From BS750m-G62 sp964577175 (lineage in GTDB: Bacteria > Planctomycetota > Phycisphaerae > FEN-1346): a stretch of DNA of 15,127 nt. Positions 5,046-12,128 of the stretch are shown here, one piece after another (position 1 is the first letter of the stretch; each line of letters begins with the position of its first letter). The DNA is taken from contig CAZNYC010000100.1 of the NCBI GenBank assembly GCA_964577175.1, positions 1 to 15,127 of the forward strand, read 5' to 3'. The notes below the pieces were generated by a model that was not told the DNA's origin, did not search any database, and saw only the letters and a list, made by a program, of their open reading frames with translations. Both the position numbers and the translations under genes were made by a program.

Positions 5046-7973
5046 GTGAACAGCCTTCGACGCAGCCTTGTGACGGCCCTGGTGTGTGCGGGGTGGATGG
5101 TGGCGGTCGCGGGAGGTGTCTGCGCCGCCCCCGCCCCGGCCGACATTCAAGCCCGGCCGGCCGACGAGGCGGCCGACCCCGAGGCCCCCGCCGTCCCACC
5201 GGCCGCCGGCGCTCGGGACGACCCCGCCGGTCGCATCGTCCAGATCTCCGGTCGCATCATCCACAGTTGGCGCGATGCGCCGGAGGCCCCCAATCGCCGC
5301 ATCCTCCTGGTCATCGACGGCTTCACCGTCCTGACGGGGACGGAGCAGTTGACGGCTCGCGACGGCGTGGTGTGGTACGACACCGCCGCCGCCCGCGGCC
5401 CCGGCCCCGTCCGCCTGGGCGTCTACGCCGAGACGGGCGTCGAGTACCGCGACGCCTCCGGCAAGATCGAATCGTACGACTCGGTCTACCTCGTCATCGA
5501 GGGCGAGGGGAAGGTCGAGGTCCGGTCCGACCAGCCGGTGCGCGGCAAGGCGGAGGCCACCGAACTCTTTCTCCGCGCGAAGAAGTTGCGGACGGAGTAC
5601 CTGGCCCAGGGCCGCCGCGAACGTCCCACGGCCGTCACGGAACCCCCGCCGCCCGCGCCGCGCGTTGCCCCGCCCGGCGTCCGCGAGGCCGGCGTGCCGC
5701 AGGAAATCACCATCGTCGCCCAGGACGACGTCCGGCAGGTGAACTTCACGAGTTTCGTTGAGGCGGGCATGCGCGTCAGCGTGTGGACGGGCGGCGTGTA
5801 CGTGATACGCGGCCCGATGGAGATGGCGGCCGACAGCATCGTCATCTGGACGCCGCAGCAGGCGCTGCGCCAGGCCGCCGGCGCCGAGGAAGACGCCGAC
5901 GAGGCCCCGGCCGAGACGCCCGCGCCCGAGGGGGCGGCCCCCGATGAACGCCTGCCCGAACCCGCCGGCGCCCCCCAGGCCGGCGGCGGCACCAGCCTCG
6001 CCGCCGAGGCCTACCTCGAAGGCCACGTCCGCGTCACCCTCGGCCACAGGACGCTCACCTGCAGCCGGCTGTACTACGACTTCCGGCGGGACCAGGCCCT
6101 GGCCATCGACACGAAGATCCGCACCTTTTCCTCGGCACGCAACGTGCCGGTGTATTACTACGCGAAGGAGGTGCGGCAGTTGGGGAGCGGCATCTTCCGC
6201 GGGACCGACGCGTGGATGACGACGTGCGAGTTCGGCCATCCGCACTACAAGACGGGCGCCTCGGAGATGACGCTCACGGACCTGACGCCCGAACCCGCCG
6301 AGGACGAACCGCCCCCCGAGTACCGCCGCGTCCGCTTCGCCGGCGAGGACGTCCAGGTCCGCGTGCGCGACCTGCCGGTCACGTACTGGCCCCGCCTGGC
6401 CGGCGACGTCGAGGAGAGCCCCACCGCCCTGCGGACCATCCGCATCGAGAGCCGCTCCAATCGCGGTACGGGCGTCGCGACGCAGTGGCACCTGATGAAA
6501 CTCCTGGGCCTGGAGCGCCCGCCCGAAGGGTTCGACTTCTACCTCAACGCCGACGCCTGGTCCGAACGCGGGCTGGCCCTCGGCGTCGAGAGCGAGTACG
6601 CCCGCAAGGACTTCTACGGCGACCTCATCACCTATTACCTCCGCGACAGCGGCAAAGACAGCGTCGCCGGCGACGATATCGAACCGCCCAGCAAGGACCG
6701 CGGCCGCATCCGCTGGCGGCATCGGCAGTACCTGCCCGACGACTGGGAACTTACCCTCGAACTCTCCAAGATCACCGACCGCAACTTCCTCAACGAGTTC
6801 TACGAGGAAGAGGACGAGACCGAGAAGACCCAGGAATCCCTCCTCTATCTCAAGAAGCAGGACCAGGAGCAGGCTTTCACGGTCCTCGCCACCTGGCGCC
6901 TCAACGACTGGCAGACCCTGACCGAGTACTACCCGCAACTCGGGTACAACGTCATCGGCCACAGCCTGTGGGACGACCGCCTCACGTACTTCCAGGACAG
7001 CGAGTTCTCCGTGGCCCGCTACCGGCCGGATACCGACCTGGGCGCCCGCGGCTCGCACACGGAAGTGGTGGCCGACACGATTCATGAGATCGACATCCCG
7101 CTGAAACTCGGCCCCGTCAACCTGGTGCCGTTCGGCGAGGTCCGCCTTTCGTACTTCAGCGAGACGGCGGACCGGAGCGGGTCGGAGGACCGCTTCGCCG
7201 CCCGCTTCGGCGGCCGGGCCGCCGCCCACGCCTGGCGCGTCTACGATGGCGTCGAGAGCGACTTCTGGGACCTCCACGGCCTGCGGCACATCCACGTCTT
7301 CGACGCCGGCGCCTACGCCGCCGCCAACAACGTGCGCAGCATCGACCTCATCCCGTTCGACGTGGCCGAGATGGGCACCCCCGTCGTCCAGGGCGTCGAC
7401 GAGGTCGGCGTGGTCGACCTGGGCTGGCGGCAGCGATTCCAGACGAAACGCGGGGCTCCCGGCAACCGCCGAAGCGTCGATTGGCTCGTCCTCGACCTCG
7501 AGGCCGTCTTCTACAACAACCGCGAGACGCCCGAACTCGCCCCCGACGGCCGAAAGGCCAACAACCGCATCGACTTCGCCGCCGACTGGCAGGTCACCGA
7601 CTCCGCCTCCGTCTGGAGCGATACGAACTTCCACCTGAACGACGGCACGCTGGACGTGTTCACCGTCGGCACGACCATCACCCATACGCCGCGACTCAGT
7701 TACAGCGTCGGGCACCGGTACATCCCGGACGCCGACTCGGCACAGACGCTGGTCGGCTTCGACTACCGCATCAACCGGAAATGGCGGCTGCGGATCCGGG
7801 AGTACTACGATTTCGACCACGGCCAGAACGCGCAGACCGATTTCATCCTGAGCCGACGCCTCCATCGCTGGCTGATGCGGGTCCGCATGGAGGTGGACCC
7901 CGGCGAGGACGAGTCGTTCATCGGCCTGGAGTTCCTGCCGATGGGCGGCTCGGAAATCGAGATCGGCGGGTAG
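5046..7973 (+). CDS. lptD: LptD/OstA-like outer-membrane LPS-assembly protein
   Basis: This 975-residue protein has a signal peptide (1-27, MNSLRRSLVT then a hydrophobic core ending VCA). LptD is the outer-membrane barrel that inserts lipopolysaccharide into the outer leaflet. The N-terminal half shows three OstA/LptA-like beta stretches: about 63-190, about 218-270, and about 322-400 (AYLEGHVRVTLG). An Ala/Glu/Pro-rich linker (about 275-320) separates the second from the third. The sequence VTYWPRLAGD at about 446 resembles the LptD signature before the barrel. The rest, about 480-975, alternates polar and aromatic residues as in a large beta-barrel. GTG 5046 is chosen because it starts the signal peptide and follows GGGAG; an in-frame GTG at 5067 is less likely. 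It is longer than proteobacterial LptD (about 780 residues) mainly in the N-terminal part. Own promoter; no lpt gene adjacent. Confidence 0.8.
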   Translation: MNSLRRSLVTALVCAGWMVAVAGGVCAAPAPADIQARPADEAADPEAPAVPPAAGARDDPAGRIVQISGRIIHSWRDAPEAPNRRILLVIDGFTVLTGTEQLTARDGVVWYDTAAARGPGPVRLGVYAETGVEYRDASGKIESYDSVYLVIEGEGKVEVRSDQPVRGKAEATELFLRAKKLRTEYLAQGRRERPTAVTEPPPPAPRVAPPGVREAGVPQEITIVAQDDVRQVNFTSFVEAGMRVSVWTGGVYVIRGPMEMAADSIVIWTPQQALRQAAGAEEDADEAPAETPAPEGAAPDERLPEPAGAPQAGGGTSLAAEAYLEGHVRVTLGHRTLTCSRLYYDFRRDQALAIDTKIRTFSSARNVPVYYYAKEVRQLGSGIFRGTDAWMTTCEFGHPHYKTGASEMTLTDLTPEPAEDEPPPEYRRVRFAGEDVQVRVRDLPVTYWPRLAGDVEESPTALRTIRIESRSNRGTGVATQWHLMKLLGLERPPEGFDFYLNADAWSERGLALGVESEYARKDFYGDLITYYLRDSGKDSVAGDDIEPPSKDRGRIRWRHRQYLPDDWELTLELSKITDRNFLNEFYEEEDETEKTQESLLYLKKQDQEQAFTVLATWRLNDWQTLTEYYPQLGYNVIGHSLWDDRLTYFQDSEFSVARYRPDTDLGARGSHTEVVADTIHEIDIPLKLGPVNLVPFGEVRLSYFSETADRSGSEDRFAARFGGRAAAHAWRVYDGVESDFWDLHGLRHIHVFDAGAYAAANNVRSIDLIPFDVAEMGTPVVQGVDEVGVVDLGWRQRFQTKRGAPGNRRSVDWLVLDLEAVFYNNRETPELAPDGRKANNRIDFAADWQVTDSASVWSDTNFHLNDGTLDVFTVGTTITHTPRLSYSVGHRYIPDADSAQTLVGFDYRINRKWRLRIREYYDFDHGQNAQTDFILSRRLHRWLMRVRMEVDPGEDESFIGLEFLPMGGSEIEIGG

Positions 7974-8005
7974 GGCGACCCCTGGCAGCCCGCAAGGGGA
8001 TTCCC

Positions 8006-8033
8006 GCGCGGCGGGTCTCCGCACGCGCCGCGC
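8006..8033 (-). repeat. GGAGA-core hairpin repeat, copy 4 (reverse orientation)
   Basis: The arms GCGCGGCG (8006-8013) and CGCCGCGC (8026-8033) form 8 bp around GGTCTCCGCACG. Read on the minus strand it matches the 1503 copy closely (GGGTACGGAGACCC versus GCGTGCGGAGACCC). With the next copy it forms an inverted pair just after the lptD stop and may help end transcription. Confidence 0.7.
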
Positions 8034-8055
8034 AGCCCTGGAAAGGCCGTTTCGA

Positions 8056-8083
8056 GCGCGGTGGGTGCGGAGACCCGCTGCGC
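8056..8083 (+). repeat. GGAGA-core hairpin repeat, copy 5
   Basis: GCGCGGTGGGT (8056-8066), loop GCGGAG, ACCCGCTGCGC (8073-8083). The 11-bp stem includes two G-U/G-T wobble pairs, so pairing is kept although both arms have changed relative to the 1503 copy. Confidence 0.7.
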
Positions 8084-8180
8084 ACGGGTTAGCGTTGTCG
8101 TGCTAATGCCCAATCCCGAATCCCTATGGCTTTCCGTTGCCGTTCGCCGCTCCTCGTTCCCTGTTGCTTGTTTTTCGTTC

Positions 8181-8208
8181 TTGACACCCCCGCCCCGGAC
8201 CTTATACT
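8181..8208 (+). promoter_or_regulatory. sigma70-type promoter of the rplM-rpsI operon
   Basis: Perfect TTGACA (8181-8186) and TATACT (8203-8208), 16-bp spacer. A T-rich stretch (TTGTTTTTCGTTC) lies immediately upstream and could act as an UP element. Transcription would begin near 8215, giving a leader of about 185 nt. Confidence 0.75.
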
Positions 8209-8243
8209 AATCCCTCTGCGTCGCCCGGCGGCGCCCAGGGTAC

Positions 8244-8316
8244 GGGTGTGCCATTATGCACCACCCGGCGGGCCGTTCGAGGGGGCGTCGTTCGAGCCGG
8301 CCGCGGGGGCGGCCGG
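8244..8316 (+). promoter_or_regulatory. structured leader of rplM-rpsI, possible autoregulatory RNA
   Basis: Two hairpins lie in the untranslated leader. The first pairs GGGTGTGC (8244-8251) with GCA and CACCC (8258-8266), leaving one bulged C and a six-base CATTAT loop. The second pairs CCGGCCGC (8297-8304) with GCGGCCGG (8309-8316) around GGGG. L13 leaders with feedback control are known in other phyla; assigning that role here is inference. Confidence 0.35.
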
Positions 8317-8399
8317 ATATCTCCATCGGCCCTGGCTGCCGCGCATCGCCGGGCCGCTGAGTATTGCACCACAAGCGAAGAGTAAAGAGCACGAAACCC

Positions 8400-8840
8400 A
8401 TGAACGCCAAGACCCCGTTTCTGACCGCCGACCAGGTCGACCGCACGTGGTGGGTCGTTGACGCCGCCGACCAGGTCCTCGGCCGCATCGCCACCCGCAT
8501 CGCGCCCATTCTCCAGGGCAAGCATCGCCCCACCTACACCCCCAACGCCGATACCGGCGATTACGTCATCGTCGTCAACGCCGAGAAGGTCCGCGTGACC
8601 GGCAACAAGCGCCTCGGCAAGACGTACGACTGGTACACGTATTACCCGGGCGGCCACAAGGAAATGACGTTCGAGCAACTCCTGGAGAAGCATCCGACGC
8701 GGCCGGTCGAACTGGCCGTCCGACGCATGCTCCCCAAGAGCCGCCTCGGCAAACGGATGTTCATGAAACTCAAGGTGTACGCCGGGCCGGAGCACCCGCA
8801 CCATGCCCAGCAGCCCCGGCCGCTTGAACTCGACGCGTGA
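8400..8840 (+). CDS. rplM: 50S ribosomal protein L13
   Basis: This 146-residue protein is an early-assembly component of the large ribosomal subunit, binding 23S rRNA. Family marks are clear: TWWVVDAADQVLGRIATRIA near the N-terminus, GDYVIVVNAEKVRVTGNK in the middle, and the signature region ELAVRRMLPKSRLGKRMFMKL, followed by a C-terminal end of the HPHHAQQP type. Length is normal. The ATG at 8400 has only a weak ribosome binding site (AAAGAG about ten bases upstream), which is unusual for a ribosomal protein gene and may fit control through the long leader. It is followed by rpsI after 31 nt, the common bacterial order. Confidence 0.97.
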   Translation: MNAKTPFLTADQVDRTWWVVDAADQVLGRIATRIAPILQGKHRPTYTPNADTGDYVIVVNAEKVRVTGNKRLGKTYDWYTYYPGGHKEMTFEQLLEKHPTRPVELAVRRMLPKSRLGKRMFMKLKVYAGPEHPHHAQQPRPLELDA

Positions 8841-8871
8841 CGCCGCGCCGCGCGTCCAAGGAGGATAAGCC

Positions 8872-9288
8872 GTGACTCAAGCCGTCGCCCAGCCGACCCG
8901 CGTCAACCCCATCTGGGGTGTGGGCCGCCGCAAGACCGCCATCGCCCGCGTCCGCGTCTGGACGGGCCAGGGGCAGATCACCATCAACGGCAAGACCGTC
9001 GAAGAGTTCTTCACCGAGGACAAGGACCGCCAAGCCGTCTACGCCCCCCTCGTGGTGACCGACAGCCTCAAGTCCTGGGACGTGGGGGTGAACGTCAAGG
9101 GCGGGGGGCACACCGGCCAGGCCGATGCCACCAAACTCGGCATCGCCCGGGCCCTGGTCAAGGCCGACCCGTCGCTCGAGGCGGGCCTCCGCGACGCCAA
9201 ACTCCTCACGCGCGACCCGCGGATGATCGAACGCAAAAAGCCCGGCCAGCCCGGCGCACGCCGCAAGTTCCAGTTCTCCAAACGGTAA
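8872..9288 (+). CDS. rpsI: 30S ribosomal protein S9
   Basis: This 138-residue small-subunit protein sits near the tRNA-binding P site, which its C-terminal tail reaches. Visible marks are GVGRRKTAIARVRV (16-29), ITINGKTVEEFF, the glycine-rich segment GGGHTGQADATKLGIARAL, and the conserved end RRKFQFSKR. The first 12 residues extend a little beyond the shortest S9 proteins. GTG 8872 is supported by a perfect AAGGAGG at 8858-8864, much stronger than that of rplM. The gene is co-transcribed with rplM; the clear terminator for the pair is at 9481. Confidence 0.97.
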   Translation: MTQAVAQPTRVNPIWGVGRRKTAIARVRVWTGQGQITINGKTVEEFFTEDKDRQAVYAPLVVTDSLKSWDVGVNVKGGGHTGQADATKLGIARALVKADPSLEAGLRDAKLLTRDPRMIERKKPGQPGARRKFQFSKR

Positions 9289-9303
9289 CGCGCCGTGGGT
9301 GCT

Positions 9304-9326
9304 CCCTCTCCCCTGGCGGGAGAGGG
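9304..9326 (+). repeat. CCCTCTCCC hairpin, dispersed motif
   Basis: CCCTCTCCC (9304-9312), loop CTGGC, GGGAGAGGG (9318-9326), followed by the G-rich GGTGGGGTGAGGGGGAG-type tail. From memory, this hairpin with its tail is scattered through intergenic regions of many high-GC bacteria. It lies 15 nt after the rpsI stop. Confidence 0.7.
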
Positions 9327-9384
9327 GTGGGGTGAGGGGGAGAAGACCGCAGGCTCCGAGCCCCAAGCCCCAAGCCATGGGTGC

Positions 9385-9408
9385 CACGGCCGGTCTTGCC
9401 CGGCCGTG
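9385..9408 (+). repeat. CTTG-loop hairpin repeat, copy 3
   Basis: CACGGCCGG (9385-9393), loop TCTTGC, CCGGCCGTG (9400-9408), preceded by GGGTGC. The loop keeps CTTG while the outer stem pairs differ from the copies at 1439 and 2298, each change matched on the other arm. Confidence 0.65.
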
Positions 9409-9480
9409 CGGTTGCGGGCGGCGGTGGGGTGCGCGAGCCGGCCCACGGCGTCCGACGCGCCGTCCGATTGGCGAGACCCG

Positions 9481-9515
9481 CGAGCGGTCCGGCGCCGGAC
9501 CGCTCGTTCTTTCTT
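9481..9515 (+). terminator. rho-independent terminator of rplM-rpsI
   Basis: CGAGCGGTCCG (9481-9491) pairs perfectly with CGGACCGCTCG (9496-9506) around GCGC, followed by TTCTTTCTT (9507-9515). It ends the ribosomal operon and separates it from argC. Confidence 0.85.
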
Positions 9516-9672
9516 ACACCGCCGCGGAAACCGCCACGCGGCTTGCCGTTCGAACCCCCCGCGGACTCGGCTCCCGCCGCCCAAACGGCGAAGGCGGAAG
9601 CGGCGGCGGACCTCCGAATCCACGTGACGGGTACACCCCCCCCCCGAGGGCGCCCGAAACAAGGAGCCACCC

Positions 9673-10683
9673 ATGCCCACACGCGTCGGCATCATCGGCG
9701 CCAGCGGTTACGCCGCCGCCGACCTCATGCGCCTCCTCCTCGGCCACCCGTCGGCCGAAATCGTCGCCCTGGCCGACCTGCCGGAGAAGTGCGGCCCCGT
9801 GTCGGACCTGTGGCCCCGGTTCGCGGGACGCCTCGACGTCCCCATCGTCCCGGCCGATGCCGAGGCCCTCGCCCGCGCCGCGGACGTCGTCTTCCTCGCC
9901 TTGCCGCACACCGCCAGCATGACCTACGCCGGGCCGCTGCTCGAGGCCGGCACCCGCGTCATCGACTTCTCCGCCGACTATCGCCTCCAGACGCCCGGCC
10001 TGTACGAGAAGGTCTACGGCACACCGGCGGACGAGGCGAACCTGCCGGAGGCCGTCTACGGCCTGCCGGAACTCCATCGCGACCGCATCCCCCCCGCGCG
10101 ACTCATCGCCAACCCCGGCTGCTACCCGACGGGGGCGATCCTCGGCCTCGCGCCCCTGGTCCGCGAGGGCCTCGTCGCCCCGAGCGACATTATCGTCGAC
10201 GCCAAGAGCGGCGTCTCCGGCGCCGGACGCACGCCCGGCCTCCTCACCCATTACCCCGAGTGCAACGAGTCGCTCAAGGCGTACAAGGTGGGCACCCATC
10301 GGCACCAGCCCGAGATCGCCGAGCAACTCGCCGGCGTGGCGCGGACCGACGTCGAGGTCCTCTTCGTCCCGCACCTCACGCCGATGGACCGCGGCATCGA
10401 ACTCACCCTCTACGCCAAGCCGCTCCAGGACGTGACGGCCGAGCGCCTCGCCGACCTGTACCACGCCACGTACGACGCCGAGCCGTTCGTCGTCGTCCGC
10501 GACGAGCCGCCCGCCACCAAGGACATCGCGGCCACGAACTACGTGCACGTGCATCCGACGGTGGCCGGCGGGCGCGTGGTCGTCTCGTCCGTCATCGATA
10601 ACCTGACCAAGGGGGCCGCCGGACAGGCCCTCCAGAACATGAACCTGATGTTCGGGCACGACGAAACGGCGGGCCTGCGATGA
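9673..10683 (+). CDS. argC: N-acetyl-gamma-glutamyl-phosphate reductase
   Basis: This 336-residue cytoplasmic enzyme carries out the third step of arginine synthesis, the NADPH-dependent reduction of N-acetylglutamyl-5-phosphate to the semialdehyde. The N-terminal Rossmann motif is VGIIGASGYAAADL (5-18). The catalytic cysteine is Cys150 in NPGCYPT. GVSGAGR lies at 180-186, and His211 in THRHQPE is the probable second catalytic residue. Length is typical. AAGGAG at 9661-9666 sits six bases before the ATG. The stop overlaps the argJ start by four bases (ATGA), so the two are translationally coupled. No argB follows in this window. Confidence 0.96.
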   Translation: MPTRVGIIGASGYAAADLMRLLLGHPSAEIVALADLPEKCGPVSDLWPRFAGRLDVPIVPADAEALARAADVVFLALPHTASMTYAGPLLEAGTRVIDFSADYRLQTPGLYEKVYGTPADEANLPEAVYGLPELHRDRIPPARLIANPGCYPTGAILGLAPLVREGLVAPSDIIVDAKSGVSGAGRTPGLLTHYPECNESLKAYKVGTHRHQPEIAEQLAGVARTDVEVLFVPHLTPMDRGIELTLYAKPLQDVTAERLADLYHATYDAEPFVVVRDEPPATKDIAATNYVHVHPTVAGGRVVVSSVIDNLTKGAAGQALQNMNLMFGHDETAGLR

Positions 10684-11918
10684 GCGGTTCCTCTCTCCCC
10701 ACCGTCGACCGCGGCGTCGGCGTGACCGTCCCCGCCGGTTTCCGGGCGGGCGCGGCCACCTGCGGCATCAAGGCGAGCGGCCGGCCCGACCTGGCCGTCC
10801 TCGTCGCCGACCGCGACGTCCCCGCCGCCGCCGTCTTCACCACGAACCGCGTTACCGGCGCGGCCGTGCAGGTCAGCCGCGACCACCTGGCCCGCCGCCG
10901 GACGATGCGCGGCGTGGTGGCCTCGAGCGGCAACGCGAACACCTGCACGGGCGAACAGGGCCTGGCTGATGCCCGGGAGATGCTCCGCCTCGCCGCCGAC
11001 GAACTCGGCTGCGACGCCGAGGCCCTCCTCATCGCCCAGACCGGCGTCATCGGCCGGCCCCTGCCGATGGAGAAGGTCCGCCCCGGCGTGCCGCAGGCCT
11101 GCGCCGCCCTGGAGGCCGGGCCCGACGCCGACGCCGCCTTCGCCGAGGCCATCCTCACGACCGACACCCGGCCGAAGCAGGCGGGCGTCCGCCTCGACCT
11201 CGCCGACCGCACCGTCACCGTCGCCGGCGCCACCAAGGGCGTGGGCATGATCGAGCCGAACATGGCCACCACGCTGGCGTTCCTCACGACCGATGCGGCC
11301 GTGGCGCCGGACGACCTCCAGGCCATGCTCGCCCGGGCGGTCGCGGACTCGTACAACGCCCTGACGGTGGACGGCCATCAGTCCACCAGCGACACGATGG
11401 CCCTCTTGGCCAGCGGCGAGGCCTTCGCCGGCGCCGAGCCCGTCGCGCCCGGCTCCGCCGAGGCCGAGGCCCTGGAGCGGGCCCTGGCGGCCGTCTGCGC
11501 CGACCTCGCCTGGCAGATCGTCGACGACGCCGAGGGCGGCACGAAGGTCGTCACCGTCCGCGTGACGGGGGCCGCCACCGCCGAGGAGGCCCGGGCCGCC
11601 GCCCGGGCCGTCGCCAACTCGCCGCTCGTCAAGTGCGCCTTCTTCGGCGGCGATCCGAACTGGGGACGCATCGTCTCCGCCGCCGGCGCCGCCGGCATCA
11701 CGAGCGGTCCGGAGACCATGCGCCTCGCCCTCGGCGACGTGACCGTCTTCGATGGCGGCACGCCGGTGGCGGCCGACGCCGACCGCCTCGCCGCCGTCAT
11801 GGCTGCCCACGACGTCACCGCCCACCTCGACCTCGGCGCGGGCGCCGCCGCCGCCCACTGCCTCACGTGCGACCTGTCGTACGATTACGTCACGATCAAC
11901 GCCGAGTATACGACCTAG
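10680..11918 (+). CDS. argJ: glutamate N-acetyltransferase / amino-acid acetyltransferase (ArgJ)
   Basis: This 412-residue enzyme moves the acetyl group from N-acetylornithine to glutamate, which makes arginine synthesis cyclic. The precursor cuts itself into alpha and beta chains. The self-cleavage motif is KGVGMIEPNMAT, with Thr197 as the nucleophile of the new beta chain; Thr121-Gly122 in TGVIG is the likely oxyanion hole. SGNANTCTG (83-91) is also characteristic. The C-terminus YVTINAEYTT is intact. The ATG overlaps the argC stop as ATGA. Whether it also uses acetyl-CoA to start the cycle cannot be told from sequence. Very GC-rich and typical of the host, unlike the restriction cassette. 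Confidence 0.96.
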   Translation: MSGSSLPTVDRGVGVTVPAGFRAGAATCGIKASGRPDLAVLVADRDVPAAAVFTTNRVTGAAVQVSRDHLARRRTMRGVVASSGNANTCTGEQGLADAREMLRLAADELGCDAEALLIAQTGVIGRPLPMEKVRPGVPQACAALEAGPDADAAFAEAILTTDTRPKQAGVRLDLADRTVTVAGATKGVGMIEPNMATTLAFLTTDAAVAPDDLQAMLARAVADSYNALTVDGHQSTSDTMALLASGEAFAGAEPVAPGSAEAEALERALAAVCADLAWQIVDDAEGGTKVVTVRVTGAATAEEARAAARAVANSPLVKCAFFGGDPNWGRIVSAAGAAGITSGPETMRLALGDVTVFDGGTPVAADADRLAAVMAAHDVTAHLDLGAGAAAAHCLTCDLSYDYVTINAEYTT

Positions 11919-11924
11919 CCGCAC

Positions 11925-12003
11925 GCCGGGTGCCACCGATTGCTTGTCAATCGGTGCGCTGAAAGTGAGCCGCACGGTTTGGCAAGCAAACCGTGGCACC
12001 GGC
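11925..12003. repeat. two-armed CTTG-loop inverted repeat
   Basis: Two 9-bp hairpins lie in opposite orientation: CACCGATTG, loop CTTGT, CAATCGGTG (11934-11956), and CACGGTTTG, loop GCAAG, CAAACCGTG (11973-11995). The loop of the second is CTTGC on the other strand. Outer arms GCCGGGTGCCAC (11925-11936) and GTGGCACCGGC (11993-12003) also pair, apart from one extra G. It starts six bases after the argJ stop. The layout resembles REP/BIME elements. Confidence 0.75.
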
Positions 12004-12085
12004 GTATCGAGCCGCGAGCATTGAGCGGCGCCATGCGCGACGTTGCCCATTTGCCCGCCGCGCGTGCGCGGCGCGTTTCATTCCC

Positions 12086-12113
12086 GCGCGGTGTATCTCC
12101 CGATGCACCGCCC
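12086..12113 (-). repeat. GGAGA-core hairpin repeat, copy 6 (reverse orientation)
   Basis: GCGGTG (12088-12093) pairs with CACCGC (12106-12111) around TATCTCCCGATG. It is 25/28 identical to 1387-1414; one change breaks the outermost pairs. It ends 15 nt before the start codon of the amidohydrolase, very close to that gene's ribosome binding site. Confidence 0.65.
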
Positions 12114-12128
12114 GATGAAAGGCCGCGC

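Larger units (their letters stand above)
7974..8399. other. 426-nt intergenic region before rplM
   Basis: No gene is supported here. It holds two GGAGA-core hairpins in opposite orientation (8006-8083), a low-GC, pyrimidine-rich stretch (about 8100-8180) ending in a T run that might act as an UP-like element, the rplM promoter (8181-8208), and a leader of about 185 nt with two hairpins. A 111-codon open frame crossing the promoter and running into rplM is not credible. Confidence 0.6.
9289..9672. other. 384-nt intergenic region between rpsI and argC
   Basis: No gene is supported. In order it holds a CCCTCTCCC hairpin (9304-9326), a short tandem of CCCCAAG units (about 9360-9376), a CTTG-loop hairpin (9385-9408), the operon terminator (9481-9515), a run of ten C (9636-9645) and the argC ribosome binding site AAGGAG (9661-9666). 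I see no consensus promoter for argC. Confidence 0.6.

Noticed and set aside
4956..8024. 1022-codon open frame on the minus strand opposite lptD
   Set aside because: Antisense frames are often open in very GC-rich genes. The forward frame has a promoter, signal peptide and LptD-like features; the reverse one has none.
8126..8461. 111-codon open frame before and into rplM
   Set aside because: It spans the consensus rplM promoter and overlaps the L13 gene in another frame; its product has no recognisable features.
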